Positions 45,000 through 57,592 of a stretch of DNA of 64,000 nt are shown one piece after another. Each line of letters starts with the position of its first letter. The stretch's first letter is position 1. Below the pieces are notes generated by a model. That model did no database searches and was not told the origin of the DNA. It saw only the letters and a list, made by a program, of their open reading frames with translations. Source of the stretch: Gymnopilus junonius (lineage: Eukaryota > Basidiomycota > Agaricomycetes > Agaricales > Galerinaceae); assembly GCA_015501075.1 (NCBI GenBank), contig JADNYJ010000112.1, positions 62,001-126,000 on the forward strand, written 5' to 3'. The position numbers were made by a program, and so were the translations under genes.

Positions 45000-45640
45000 T
45001 GAAGAAAAGGAAGAAAAAAAGAAAGAAAGAAAGAAGGCAGTCCGTTGTGTAAAATAATATACTTATACTAATACGTCAATGTTAGGGTCGTAAGCGGGGT
45101 GGGGTAAATATGTAGGTATGGGACGAATGTGATGTGAGTGATTATAGGTGGGCTGGTATTCCAGCAGCATGAACACGAACGGGGAATGGTCGAGGGGGGG
45201 TGAGAGGTATGAGGTATGACGGGAGATGATGACGTGACGTGCTATGCAGAATTTTGCGTGGATCGGAAAGGGAATGTGAGGATTAAAAAGGAAGGTAAGT
45301 GAGGAGAGGAAAGAGGAAGAGGGAGACGAGACGAAGAGGAGGGAAAGGAAGAGGCTGGATGCGGCGACACGCAGAAGAGAAGATGAAATGAAACAAAATC
45401 AACGCACAACGTTAAAACGTTAGAGCAAAGAACATCAAAACAAAAATAAAATAAAACAAAAACAAAACAAAAAAAAGAAAAAAAAAGCAAAGAAGAAAGA
45501 ACGTGGATCAACGACGCAGATGAAAGAAAAAAGCCTGCCGAGCTTGGGAAGAAAGAAAAAGCAATAAAAAAAGCAGGAAACTGGAAGCTTGAAAATGAAA
45601 CTAAAAAAAGGAAAGAAAAATAAAAAGCTGCAAACTGCCA
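45000..45640. repeat. Purine-rich low-complexity block
   Basis: Plus strand is dominated by A and G: GGAAGAAAAAAAGAAAGAAAG-type runs near 45009-45035, GAGGAAAGAGG-type runs at 45300-45360 and A-rich runs with scattered C at 45430-45640. Frames over it are compositional artefacts. Confidence 0.6.
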
Positions 45641-45797
45641 ACGGTGGCGAGTAGGCGAATAAGGGGTGTCCTATTCAGAGACGAACACGTATGTTCTCCT
45701 TGCAGTCGCCCGTCGTCGATCAACCTTGAGGATATGCCAACCACCGCCTCAGGCCCCCTCACCCTAACCCCCTCACATCCTCACCCACCACCACGCA

Positions 45798-48662
45798 CTA
45801 CGCATCCGCCGGCCGCGCATTCGGCAAACTATCATACGTAGGCGGAATCTCACTCGGCCCCTGCTCCTCCTCCTCCTGAATCCCCCCCGCCTCCCCTTTA
45901 CGCATCACCACCCTCCCCCCATCCTGGTGCACAATCACCGCCGAGCCTGCTTGCTGATCAGGAGGCGACCCGGATAGAGAAGAAGACAATGCCGAGGTGG
46001 GTGAACCTGGCGGAGCGAGGCCGGGATGGGGATCGCACTGCTCCCGCCGCTGCTACCTTCAGGAGGGGATCCAAATAACTGCCCGGGGTGTTGTGGATAC
46101 CCATGTCCATAATAAGGCTGCCCAGAGCAGACGACGCTTGACCCTGTTGCGCGATCCCACCAGGCCCATATTGCAGGTACGCCTGATACTGCGGGTCACC
46201 CACGTTATTATCAGGATTGACGAGCCTCATCCCCCGCGCCTCCATCTCTTTCGCACTGCGCGGGTTATACACCACTCCGCCACCGCTGTACGGCCCCACG
46301 CCCGAACTTGAATGTTCCGATCCAGCGCTATTGCTTCCTATCGCGCTCGGACCAGGCGAGGGACCGCGTCCGATAGGAGGCGCGTATGGTTCGCAGACCT
46401 GGGTAATACCCCGCTGAAGAGCTCCCGCTGCCTGTGTTAGGGTACGACGCGTCGCTGGGCGTGAGCGGCGGGTTGTTGCTGCTGTTGTTACCGTAGTTGT
46501 AGCTGGAAGGTCCGGCGCCGGAAGCGTAATCCCTTTCTTGAAGCTGAGGCTGAGATTGTCCAGCATAACTCGTCTCTTCTCGTTCATATACCCACCCGCA
46601 AGCGCACCTCCAGCAGCACCGGCAGCTGCACCCCCTAGACTGCTAACAAGGCCTCATTCCCAAGCCCACTGGCACCGGACCCCACCTGGCTCATACTCGG
46701 CTGACTCTGTGCCAAATTCTGCTGCATCTGCTGTGGTCCGGGCGAATAGCTATAAGGGCTAATAACACCTCCACCATCCACACCCCATTCACCTCCCTCC
46801 ATCCCATCATCGTCCACATCCGTCCACTCCAAGCGGGACGCCCATATTCGGGAGCGTACCGCCCAGCGCAGCACTGCCTCCGCCTAGTTTACCGTTGGCG
46901 GTGGAGGAGACGTAGGCGGGGTCAAAGTTGCCGTCGAATTCGTCTTTGATGCGTTTACGCCGGGAGGAGGGCCCATATGATGATCAGGACAAGTGCGAGG
47001 CCTCCTACGCCTGGATAAAAGATGACAAAATATAAAAATAGAAATAAAATAAAAATAAAAGAAGATAAAAGGCATTTGGTCAGAGACTGCGCATGTGCAG
47101 GAAGGTTGGGTGAACAGTTGCTTACCTCCTACGACACCACCCACGATAGCACCGACGTTCGTACTTGAATGCGACTGGCCATTCGAGACACCTGTAGGGC
47201 CCACCCCTGTTCCCGCGCCGATAAAGGTGGTGACGGCCACGATAGAGGTTAAGGTTTGACCATCAGAGGTCAGCCTATATTCAGATCAGAGAAAATGAGT
47301 TGTCAGCACCGCTCGTTTGTTTCCAAGTCGGGATGAGAACGATCAAGAAGAAAGAAAGCGAAAAAAGAGAGAAAAAGGAGGGGGGAAAGAAGGTAACATT
47401 AATATTTTAATTTCAAACTTTAAAAAGCAGAAATCAGGGCTTATCGCTTTTTGCGATTGACAGGTAAGAGCAAAGGAGGGTTGAGATGAAGATATGTCGC
47501 TGGCAACAACATGTGCCTTCATGAGCCCAAAAAGAAAATATCCCACTGCAAGGCCTGTTTGAAGATCCATGGAAAACGCCACAAATTTAGATTTATCCCA
47601 TGACATAGAGCACCCCGCAAGATGTAGGCGCGCTGTCACAGGGAGGCAAACAAAGCACTAGATCAAAAGAGAAAGAAAAAGAGAACAAACAGCCGCCGAG
47701 GTCGGCTCAAGAAAACATTGCAGGGGGGCACGTCAGGAACGTGGTACCAGCGCGTCATCAACCGTAGTCCGCAGACCCACAAAAATAACAGGGAACATGA
47801 ACCATGTCAGAGGGAACAGAAAGAAGGTAAACATCAACCCAAACCCATTCAGGCACGGTCTCCGATAAGAATAACCCAAGGTGGGCCTTGAACGGAGTAC
47901 TGGACACCGAGCACTAGAATGCACGGCAATGGACTGCGCATTCGCCGGAGAGAAAGAAAGAAAGACTGCGCCCCAAGAGAGCGATTAGAAAGAAAAATAA
48001 GAACATGACGAAGACGATGGTGTGGCCAGCCCAGCATAGGACAGGACCTCGAGCACACGAGAACTGTGTTGTGGCGGATAAGAATAGCGATGAAGGCACG
48101 TAGGTGGCGCCACTGATGAAGTGGCGATAATTTTAGGTGTTTGGGAAAGGTAAAGCTTGCTTGGGAGCAAAAAAAATTCCACAGGCGAGGGAAAGGGGGA
48201 AATGAACGAGTGCACGAGAACGAGAATGGTAACAAAGAAAGACTGAATGTTGAAAGAAGAAAACTCACAAGGAGGTGGAGTCGAACACGCTCGTTGATGC
48301 TGCGAGAGAGTGGTCGGAGGCATTGAACTTGGTGATGTTGATGAAGCTGATGAAGCTGGCGTTGATGATGCAGTCAAACTTGGGCTGGAGGAAGAAGTAT
48401 CGGAAGAGGCCAAAGTGCTCGAGCTGCTACTCGAAGTCGTTGAGGATGCGCTGGTCGATGAGGTTGAGGTGTCAGAAGTGGGTGACGAAGTGCTGGAAGT
48501 GGAGGTGTCGGATGTCGACCCTCCAGGCCCAGAAGGCGTAACTGAGAAGAGAGATTGGGAGTTAGCGGTGCTGGAACGGGAGGCAGGGGAAGCAGAGGAT
48601 GAACCAGAGAGGGAGGCCGGGGACGAAATGGAGCCCCCTGCGGCAGAGGTTGCAACGGACAT
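45798..48662 (-). CDS. Ser/Thr-rich single-pass membrane protein (provisional model)
   Basis: Candidate N-terminal exon 48662..48269 begins MSVATSAAGGSISSPASLSG and is nearly all Ser/Thr/Ala/Pro. After a gap of about 1 kb that I could not resolve, the coding text resumes near 47275 (LTSDGQTLTSIVAVTTFIGA), crosses a splice near 47129 and reaches a helix VGGLALVLIIIW. It then continues RRKRIKDEFDGNFDP and a long tail rich in Gly, Gln and Pro, ending PPTYDSLPNARPADA at 45798. This is the layout of Mid2/Wsc-like wall-stress sensors and related fungal single-pass proteins (inference). In the tail the frame shifts at about 46965, 46850, 46650, 46065 and 46030, mostly needing added bases in G/C runs. 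No signal peptide was found at the proposed start, so that exon may belong to another model. Confidence 0.5.
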
Positions 48663-50082
48663 TATTGGAGAGAAGAGAAAAGAAGAGGGATTAGAAAAGA
48701 TAAAGAGGAAGCGGGGCGGGGGCGTGGGCGTGGCGTTGGAGGAAGGAGAAGGGTAATGTCAAAAGTGGAATAGATAGCAAAGCGCAAAAACGTTGCACAG
48801 GCCCATCCACCAACCACACAGTTTTTTTTGGTCCAAGCAAGAACGGACCCGGTCCTTCTTCGTCATGGCATAATTTACTCTCCCGTCATCAACGCGGACC
48901 AGACGATCGCGGCTTGCCCGGATCTTCATTCAAGCCCACTTGTACATAATACACCATAACCGAGAGAAATGGCCTACTCACTGCTCGCCATGGTCGGCTC
49001 GTGTCTTCACCGTTGTCGACTGGTTTTGGTGCGGGTGCAAGGTTGCTGTGGACCACCAGTGGATTTCAACAGCACAACACGATGCAGCCATATGCACGTC
49101 CTGGTTCCCAAAAATAGATTAACCACTCTCACGATGGTCAGAATCATTATGTAATGGGTCTAGCCGAACCGGCACCATTCGTCCACAGTCGGACTCTCCT
49201 ATGGACTTCGAAGTACAAGCGATACATACCTCTATCTTTGCTTATCCACTTCAGCCTTTCCTTCAATTACCTCTGGTCTTACAGTTTTCCTAGCGTATCT
49301 GCTACTTGGGAACTAGAATCTTTGGACACGTCAAGATCTCTCTTCTAGGACGCGGACTATTTTAATACTGCGCTGATTCGGTGGATGGTTCATTAAAGAA
49401 GGCCAGATCAAGTAGTATCTTAGACCCAATCGTGGCTCCTTCTCCTTCTACGTGTCTGGACCCTGATGGTCGCCTTGACCTTGATGCCTGATTAAAGATT
49501 AAACCTTCTATTGGCGCTTTCTCTGCGAGGGCTCCTACCTACCAAAGAGTAAGTCCTAGGCCTTTTGACTCTTAACCATACTGTCGAAAGTCTGGAGTCT
49601 GGACTCTAAGAGCTCTATATCCGACTCAAAAAATCGATTTGCTCAGAGTCAGGCGCTAGATCGCTCTGCCAGGTTCTCTCTCCGATCAACTTTCATTTTA
49701 GTCTTCAGCTTGGCCTTTGGACTGGACCTGGATAACTTCAAGGCTTCCGAGTGATGGTATCTCGTACATGCATGCCTTGTCTGCATCGATGGAGATTTTA
49801 ACCTAGCTTCTAAAGGGAGCCTGCTTGCTTGCTTTGGTTCTATGTAAGTGTGGATCTTATGTCGGTTCTTTAAAGGCGATTCCTAATCTTATTCCTGGCA
49901 CTTATCGAACGGGATTGTAATTGGGTGAAAAGGCATGTTCGTTATTCAAGATGTGAAAAGGCAAGTGATTCTCCCTACGTGAGTTGGCATACACCAATGG
50001 TTCGCTCTGATTTAAGCAATTACCAATACCAGATCCTCCTCATTCGCATATCAAACAACGCTTTGGCATAAGGCCGAGTTCT
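48663..50082. other. Intergenic, no gene recognised
   Basis: Upstream of the Ser/Thr-rich gene and downstream of the third P450. Short frames at 48940-49122 and 49154-49348 are not supported. Confidence 0.35.
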
Positions 50083-51709
50083 TTACACTTTACGAGCAGT
50101 GATGGTAACGTGGACTTCATCGTTCGGCTTCAACGATCCTATAAAACTTTTCGCGCTGATGCGGGGGAGTTTCTTGCCTCCAGGTCCCGAATTCGCTGCC
50201 TTGATGTCATACATACTCAAACATTCGACCATGAATCGACGCATTAAATGCACTGCCACGTGTCGGCCTGCACACTGTCACGAACAAGAAGTCAGAATGG
50301 AAATGAATTCGTGGTAGAGGTATATACAACGGGAGTGTTACTTACCACATGCTTCCCTGCACCCCATACCATCGGTCGCGGAAGTACAGTCTTCGAATGG
50401 TCATTCACCAGATAACGATCCACTATGAATTCCTCCGGATGCTCAAATATCGAGCGGTCATGGTGAGCAGCCCGAATATCTCCAACAACATATTCCCCCT
50501 TGTTGATCACCATAACAGATCCATCTAGTATAATCTCTGTATCCTCCTCCGCAAACCGGACTGTGCTTGATGTCGTTGCCCAACGTAGGGTCTCTGAAAT
50601 AGCCGATTCCAGGAGAGACAACGCTTTCTTTCCATCGTGCACGGGCGCGTCAGTCCTAGCACAAGCATCAACCTCATCCACCACGCGCCTCATCGACTCC
50701 TCGTCCATAATCAGATGGGTCACGAGCCAGAAGAGCATATACCACATATTCGAATGGAACCCCCACAAAAAGAGCAGCAACACCCCCGCCGCATCGCGTT
50801 TGCTCAGCTTGGACACCTTCATCTCTTTCAACGACTCCATGACCAGTGTCGAGGCGCCCGGTATATCTTCCACCCCATCGCTCTCCCACCATGGCGAGAT
50901 ATACTCCACTAGAACGGATAAAAGACGCCCACGCGCATCGAGGCTGCGCCGCGCGACGAACGGCAGTCGAGTGAGAATCTGCGGAAGACCAGAATCGAGC
51001 AGCTCGAAATCCGAGAATGTGTTCAGCGATGGGTATCTAAATCCGAAGAGCGCAGCGCAGTTGGATATATAAAGCGGTTGACTGATGAGTTCGGGAAGCT
51101 TGAGTCGTATTGGGCCCCTCGGCTCTCCACTGCACAGAGCGAGCAACTCCTTTCGGAGCGACCCTTCGACGCTTTGGGTGACTTGGCCCATAAGCGCCGG
51201 TGAGAGCGTCCTCTTAGTGATGGGAAAAATCCTTTGGTCCATTACTTGGTGTATGTAATCAAGATTGCTAGGGTTGAAATTGCTAATCCCGCGCATCATG
51301 ATAGCAAACACGGCCGAGTTGGTGAGGTTTTTGTTTGTGTCGCGGTTCAGGGAGGCGATGCCGTCTGGGTGTGCTACGACGACGATTTTCTTTCCGGCCA
51401 GGAGGACTTTGTAGATCTTGCCGTATCGCTGACTAGTTATGATCGAGGGGGCGAGGTTAATTCTTGCTTTTGGGTTTTTAAAGAAGAGATTAAGAAGGGC
51501 GTCGCCGTGACTTACTGGCATAGTTTGAAAAACTTTAGAGGGTCCTGGTTGAATGCGAAAAAGCTTCCGAACCATGGGAGAAGGTAAGGGACAGTGATTG
51601 GGCCGTTCAATTTTTCAACGACTTCAAGGCGTTTCCTTTGGCCGGCGTATGCAACACACAAAGTGAATATCACCAGACTCGCAATTGCAATAGAAAGAAC
51701 GTTCAGCAT
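50083..51709 (-). CDS. Cytochrome P450, CYP7/CYP8-like clade
   Basis: Exons 51709..51516, 51432..50346, 50274..50083 (490 residues). The start MLNVLSIAIASLVIFTLCVA gives an ER anchor, followed by GPITVPYLLPWFGSFFAF. The second exon carries WGFHSNMWYMLFWLVTHLI at the I-helix position, lacking the usual AGx(D/E)TT, and then the ExxR motif ETLRWAT. The last exon restores the haem loop, which read across the splice is WGAGKHVCAGRHVA. The Trp in place of Phe and the atypical I-helix are features of CYP7/CYP8-type enzymes (7-alpha-hydroxylases, prostacyclin synthase) and related fungal P450s. It may therefore act as a rearranging or non-classical P450 (inference). Confidence 0.85.
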
Positions 51710-52953
51710 GGTGGCAAGTGTGAAGTTTGAGATTGATATTGAAGTCATGCATTTATTCATTCACAAGCCTAGATATATATATTTCCCCTGCGCCCAGAGT
51801 TTGGATTGGGATCGTCACAATGTACGTAGAGTTTTGACACATATGTACGTACACTCTATACTTACCTACTCTGCGGAAAAAATGATGTTCTGTTCGGACT
51901 AATCTAGCCTGATTATAAACTCCTTGTGTCATAAGTATAAATTGGGACTACTGTAAGTACAGTTTTCTTATTTACCTAGTACTTAGTGATTTGTACTAGG
52001 TGCGGCCTCGTCTGGCTACGGACTCGTTTGTCCAGTAAATATTACACCATGAAGCAATACTTCCGAGACTCTCTTGACGAACAATTTCCATGTAGCCACC
52101 ATGTTATTAATATTCCTATTCCTACTATATCACTTGATGCCGGACTGGTTAACTTTCACATGGAAGGTTATCCTATCCAAGTCTGCATCAAAGATATGAG
52201 TCACCATAGTGAGTTGGCGAAGCTGGGATACATAACGTAACCATTTGAATTTCACTACTACATAAGAGCGCGCTTGTTTAAAATTGTTCAGTCATTCCGC
52301 GGCTTCCAATGGTTAAATTAAAGTGTGGACTTCGTGGTAAGACGCGACAAAGGTCAAACATAAAATTTTCAGGTTCGAAACAAATTCGAAAGCATAGGTT
52401 TGGTGGCAACATCTTCTTTTCCTTTCCATCAGATTCTTAAATAGAACCAAGTATTGCGATATCAAATAAACAAGCAAAACTTTGCGGGGCCTGTCCTTAC
52501 GAAAACGGTTGTAGTCCAGTTATATTTCGAATGTCAATGGGCGCTGACGACATCTGCCATCGACAGCATATGGGGAATAGTTCAACCTGAACTTGTTAAA
52601 CACCTTCCATTCCCACCGTTTAAGATAATTAAAACTGAGAATCCATTCATCCTAAGATTTCCGAGTCCATCTGTCACCCACAGTCGGGAATAATGATCAG
52701 GAAGTGGTTAAACTATGCCAATAGCACATGTAAATAATTTTGACAGATGAAGTTAAAATGGAGACCCGCATGCGGTGTTTTTCCGTACGTGTTTTGCGTC
52801 GCAGCTCTGGAGTAATAGTGACAGTGATCCATTCCAGAAATAGACGCCAACAACGACACTCACTATATTTGTCTTTAGCTGCAGCCAGCGTGAATGCATC
52901 TGCACTGAGAATACAAGAAATGTCCAAGAAGAGTATACCAGTAAACCATCCTC
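51710..52953. other. Intergenic, no gene recognised
   Basis: Promoter side of the third P450 and downstream of the MYND fragment. Open frames at 51986-52240 and 52454-52693 have no recognisable product. Confidence 0.35.
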
Positions 52954-53809
52954 CTAAAATTCTATACGACACCTCCGTTTATGCTGTGGCCATGCCCGCT
53001 TTTGACTATCAGAATATACATCAAACCACTGGCACTCAATCGAGGTAGACAAACGGCAAAATTATATCATTCTTTTCCACAATGAAATTAATATTACACC
53101 CAACATGTCATTTCAGAAAGGAATAAGACGAATTCAGAGTTCTGGAGCCTACCTAGCACACACATGCACCTCGTCTTTCTTGCTGGTTCCACAATATGAG
53201 CAGGCACGATAATGTTGAAGTTGCCACTCAGAGCCAGGGAAGTGAACCCTGGTATCTTTGTCGCCAATGACCTTATCATGTACGCTCTTTGGTACCGGAA
53301 CGGGGTTAGACTTGAGCTTAGGGTCCTGAGCCCAAACACTGTCTATCTTGAACACATCACTGGTCAGGAGACGGGGCTTAACCGTTTCGCGAGTCACAGT
53401 GAAGAATGGAGGATATGACTTCTGTCCTGACGCAGAATCCATCGGAGGATCTTCAAAGAAGGAAATGTACTGACTTGATAGTCGGAAATCTGGGTGGTTA
53501 AGTTGATCTTCGGTGACATATGTTGCACGAACCCTGTAAGCACCGGCTTGAGAACTGAAAGAATAAAGAAATGGAGTCTTTTACCACGAAATTTCCTCGT
53601 CATCATGAAAGATACACATGCACCTCCCCATAAAACAGTGTGCATGCCATTCAGTCAGTGCCGTGTAGTCTTCATGAGAGAACCCCGGCTTGTCTGTATT
53701 GTATACATCTCAATTTTGAAAACCGATGGTCAAAAAATTCTTCCGGAATTGTACTTGCCTGAAGGTGTGGGAAATACCATAACCAGAAGGCATTTGTACA
53801 CAAGGGCAT
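52954..53809 (-). CDS. MYND-finger protein fragment (degenerate finger)
   Basis: Minus strand, exons 53809..53759, 53708..53624, 53554..53153, 53034..52954; the 5' start is not found. The first intron is GC-AG (donor gcaagt). The protein reads ALVYKCLLVMVFPTPSDVYN, DKPGFSHEDYTALTEWHAHC, then SSQAGAYRVRATYVTEDQLN and a C-terminal finger. ACSYCGTSKKDEVHVCAR joins CQWFDVYSDSQKRAWPQHKR and then RC, clearly a MYND pattern. However, the Tyr-Cys-Ser-x-x-Cys-Gln part is shortened to YSDSQ, losing two zinc ligands. The last splice needs one extra base (near 53153) to keep frame. Either a decaying gene or an imperfect consensus. Confidence 0.5.
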
Positions 53810-54458
53810 CTGTAAACACAAGTGGTCGCATGCGAACGTTCATTATCAGAATTCATTGAATCACTTCAAGTCCAGATACATCTTACTCTTCCTCAGCCGC
53901 TTGTTCAGGTAGTGGGTAAAATAAAGTTAACATATCTTGAATGCTAGAGCCAGAAACGCAACGAAAGGACTGATTGACAAGTCAAGGAGGCGGAACGATG
54001 ATGGCGGAATGCGAAGTCTGCCAGCGTTGTTGATCGATTGATCCTTACGTAATTATCAGGTTTAAAAAAACGAATATCAGCACCAACATTAAGGGATACC
54101 ACCTCATAGGCGAACATTGGTTAATTTTCAAGGCCTATGTTCATGGATTTACTCTGCTGTGTCACGAAAGGAAGAGGAGCACGTTGCATCAGTAGACTAC
54201 TAGAATTTGTACAGGAATCTCCCACATCTCTGATATATCTATTCAAATGCAAAAAAACTCCCGTCACAATCCTTTATAGAACATAAAATTACTCGGTCGC
54301 AAGTCATCGAAAAGCTAGTCAAGCGGCGAAGCTTCAAGCTTCAAGCACTGGGTTGCAAAGAGCGTTCGTCCGAAAATAGATCAATTGGTCATCACCGGGC
54401 CGGTGGACGCGTAAGTGCCCCGACGCCCGACGTTTGTGTTCAGCGCCTCCATACCATC
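53810..54458. other. Intergenic, no gene recognised
   Basis: The missing 5' part of the MYND gene should lie here but I could not find a coherent exon. Right end is the promoter of the WD40 gene. Confidence 0.35.
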
Positions 54459-55928
54459 ATGACCACCTCTGCACTGACATTACCAGTGGTTACTATCCAG
54501 CCTACTTTCACTGAAGTGATCTACGACGTCCAGGAAGGTCTTATTCCGTATGAAAAACTCTGGATATCGTGTTACAAGGCCTCCGAAACATCAGTCCACG
54601 CCAAAGTCAATGCAGAATTGGACGATCGGGATAGAAATCGTGTTAATCTGACGCCTATCGAGGGAGAAATTGAAGTTTCGCAAGGTGTATCCGGTGTGAG
54701 TGCTCTATAAACTACGTATGTGACATGGATTTTCTTTCTAACCTTTCTGTAGGACTATGCAGTTGCATGCAGACCGCTTGGCATACCACCCACAAGAGTA
54801 GTACCGCCTGTGCAAGATTATCGGGATCAGGAACGTTCAAGTCCTTCACGGGTACGCCGTTCGACTCTTTCTATGCTTTCTGACTCACACATCATTCAAG
54901 CCCCACAGGATAACAGCATTTAACGTCTCACCGGATCTGTCCCGTTTCGCCACCGGTTACCTCGATGGCTCCGTCTTTCTGTATCCCACCTCACCTCTCA
55001 AAAGTCCTCGACATCCATTAATCCCGGCATCTGTCGACGTGACGAAAACGAAGATTTTCTCAAAGCCACATCTGAGCGGAATCACATCGCTCAAATTCTT
55101 CCCGTCATCGCGCGTTCTCCTCTCATCCGGCCTTGATTTCTCACTAACAATCCTTTCTGCCGACTTGCCCGAATCGTCATCGAAATACGGAACCAGGGTA
55201 TCGCCTGTGAGGACAATGCGAGCACACAGCCGAGCAGTGACTGACACAGCCATTATTGCTCTCGGTCGGAATGTTGTTTCTTCTTCCCTAGATTCGACTA
55301 TCAAGCTATGGGACGTCTCCTCAGGCGAAGTCATAACATCCTATAACACGCAATCAGCTGTTGCTTCTATAAGCCTTGGCGATCGCCTACCCGTCCCTCC
55401 GGATGGCGAAGAAGTTGTTCCGCCACGTCGAATGACTCCCGCGAGTTGCCTGAAACAAGCTCCAAAGTCGTTTTCTGTGGACTTGAGAGTGGAACCTTTC
55501 AGCTATTTGATCTCGGATTCAAGAAATCGGTGTATCTTTCTCCAGCGCCGACATCTCCGTCATCATTGACATCCATTGCCTACTCCCAATCGAGCAATCT
55601 TCTTGCAACCGGCTCTTCAAAAGGGCTTGTTACGATATACGACACACGTTCACTAACGACACCATTAACCTCTTTTAGGCGACTCGAAACGAGCATCGAG
55701 GATCTTTCTTTCGTGCAAAACAATGGTGCAGAAGTAGGCTTAGCAGTCGCTACCTCCGATGGCCTTCCGTACGTGGCTAGTGTCGTGCCAGAGGGACCTG
55801 CGGTTAGCGCGGAGCTTGTAGGGGTGGACTGTGATTCTGTAAGGAATGTCACAGTGAGGTCCGAGGGAGGAAAGTCTGAAGTATGGTGTGCGAGTGATGA
55901 CGGTGTTGTAAGGAGATATATGTTGTAA
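54459..55928 (+). CDS. WD40 proteasome-assembly chaperone, Rpn14/PAAF1-like
   Basis: Exons 54459..54695, 54753..54851, 54901..55928. The third exon contains WD40 units: ITAFNVSPDLSRFATGYLDG, GITSLKFFPSSRVLLSSGLD, then RAHSRAVTDTAIIALGRNVV and STIKLWDVSSGEVI, followed by SIAYSQSSNLLATGSSKGLV and a final unit ending CASDDGVVRRYML. The series RTMRAHSRAVTD...GRNVVSSSLDSTIKLWD is characteristic of Rpn14/PAAF1, which binds Rpt ATPases during assembly of the 19S proteasome base. Near 55442 one base is missing: the text runs from RRMTPA in one frame to LPETSSKVVFCGLESGTFQL in the next. Otherwise full length, about 425 residues. Confidence 0.8.
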
Positions 55929-56267
55929 AATAATCAATAAATGTCGAATTTTTACAGTTTTCATGCTGATAAGGCGACGGAAGAGCTGAGTCCTATTCTG
56001 GACGCAAGTCTACGGAATATTCATGAAGATGATCAGCTCGATCTCGCTGCAAGATGAATGTGCTACAGTGAGAAGGCTGTTTTTGGAAATAAATTCTGTA
56101 TCCGGTAATAACCCAGCCCCTTTCGTTTTAGCAGGAAACTATAAAGGAGGCAAGACGCTAGATACCTATAGCTTCAGGAGTTACCAGAAACATCGTCACT
56201 CACGTTGATCCGGATCCTTTCTACACGTTGGGTTATAAAAGAAAGATGACTAGTTAAAACGTCATTA
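55929..56267. other. Convergent spacer
   Basis: Between the WD40 gene and J4; no gene seen. Confidence 0.4.
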
Positions 56268-57592
56268 CTACAACTTCGACTCGCTTTTTGGCAATATCTT
56301 TGCATGCCGAGATGTCAGTTTTGATACCCAAAAAAACAACTGATTCAACATCTCCTTAACCACCGGGCCCGGCACATCACCCCGTTCAACCGCACCTACA
56401 ATGTACTCCACCCATTCCTGCACGAACTCGGATCCTAGGGTGCTAACACCGGAAGATCTCCTCACTTCCCCGTCGATCTTTGTCCTCGTCTCGGTAGTGA
56501 TGAGGGAGAAATGGGGCTTTGACACGGTGAGGTGGCGGAACCATGTAAATGAGGAGACAAATTGAGAGAATGCACTGGATGACGAGGACGAGGAACATGG
56601 ATGAGGATCGAATTTGAAGGAATTGATGAATGATTCGTTTGGATCAAGCTGACACGCCACTTTTTCAGTGGAGAGGTCACGGTATAGCTCTGTTTCTGGG
56701 TTTAGAACGTACTGTAGTACAATTCCTTTAGATTTCCTGTCCGAATAAAAATGAAGGACTTACAATTTTGCCCTACCCCGTGTCTTCATAAGCTTCGTCA
56801 TCTCCTCTATAGCTGCCTCTCGACCTGGTAATATTTGCTTCCGCATTTCAGGGAGCTTTTCCCAGGGCTCATTATGCTTGGGCTGTTATGTAGCGTGATA
56901 TGAATTCTGGTAAGACCCAAAATAAAATAGCTGCAAGCTGACGACTTACTGTGGACGTACCCAGCCCATAACGGTATATGTCACAGGCGAGATTATATCT
57001 AAAGTCTTCCCCAAGCGCACTGACTTCGTAAAAGTACGCGAAAGGGCCATATGTTCTATCCAAGTAGTCAATGGTACCTTTAACGTACTGCGGCGGTTTG
57101 TCATAATGAAGGGACTCGAAATGCAGGATAGGAGCTCGAGAAGTGTGTTCGAGGTATGACATTTCAACCGGGTCCCAGAGGTCATCTCCCGTAAAACCTT
57201 TGCGGGGGCCTGTGATTTGATATTAGCGATGCTTTTTTTTTTTTGACTCCAGACCATCGGTCCAAGGGCTATAAAAAAGCCAAGACACCACACTGACCAA
57301 ATTGAAAGGCAACGCAAGCCGTAACCTCTGCATCCGGGTCTCTCGAGTAATGACAAAAGAGGTAGAAACCGATATCGCTAGTGACGTCTGAGATTAAGAC
57401 CTTCTTCGTCTTCCGGGTATCTGGAGTCTTTGGAAAAGAACATTTGACCAGGGGTTTGATAAACACCGGCGATTCAACTTTGAGGTGTATGCGCATCCTC
57501 CAGATCTTGAAGATACATTTGAGTGGTAGGAAGATGATCATACAAATGGCCAGCCACAGGAAGACTGCGCATATCACTGATGTTGATAGCAT
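56268..57592 (-). CDS. Membrane-anchored Rossmann-like protein J4
   Basis: Exons 57592..57298, 57209..56950, 56882..56764, 56711..56268. Close homologue of J3: anchor WLAICMIIFLPLKCIFKIW, then KKVLISDVTSDIGFYLFCHY, PDAEVTACVAF, IDYLDRTYGPFAYFYEVSAL, the helix MRKQILPGREAAIEEMTKLM and the Ser-rich tail with EFVQEWVEYIVGAVERGDVP. All three introns match J3 in position. Exon 3 is 119 nt against 120 in J3, so the frame is lost unless one G is added at about 56770 (GGGC). Start at 57592 follows the alignment with J3. Function unknown; no catalytic motif. Confidence 0.72.

Larger units (their letters stand above)
43142..45797. other. 2.7-kb gene-poor stretch
   Basis: Holds the methyltransferase promoter, the AC microsatellite and the purine-rich block noted separately, and the 3' region of the Ser/Thr-rich gene. 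Short frames such as 43325-43603 and 44692-44886 have no family resemblance. Confidence 0.4.

Noticed and set aside
45242..45641. Phe/Leu-rich minus-strand frames at 45.2-45.6 kb
   Set aside because: They are translations of a purine tract on the opposite strand, not membrane proteins.
47343..48268. Additional gene between the two parts of the Ser/Thr-rich gene
   Set aside because: Frames here do not splice into a coherent product; left as an unresolved gap of the provisional model.
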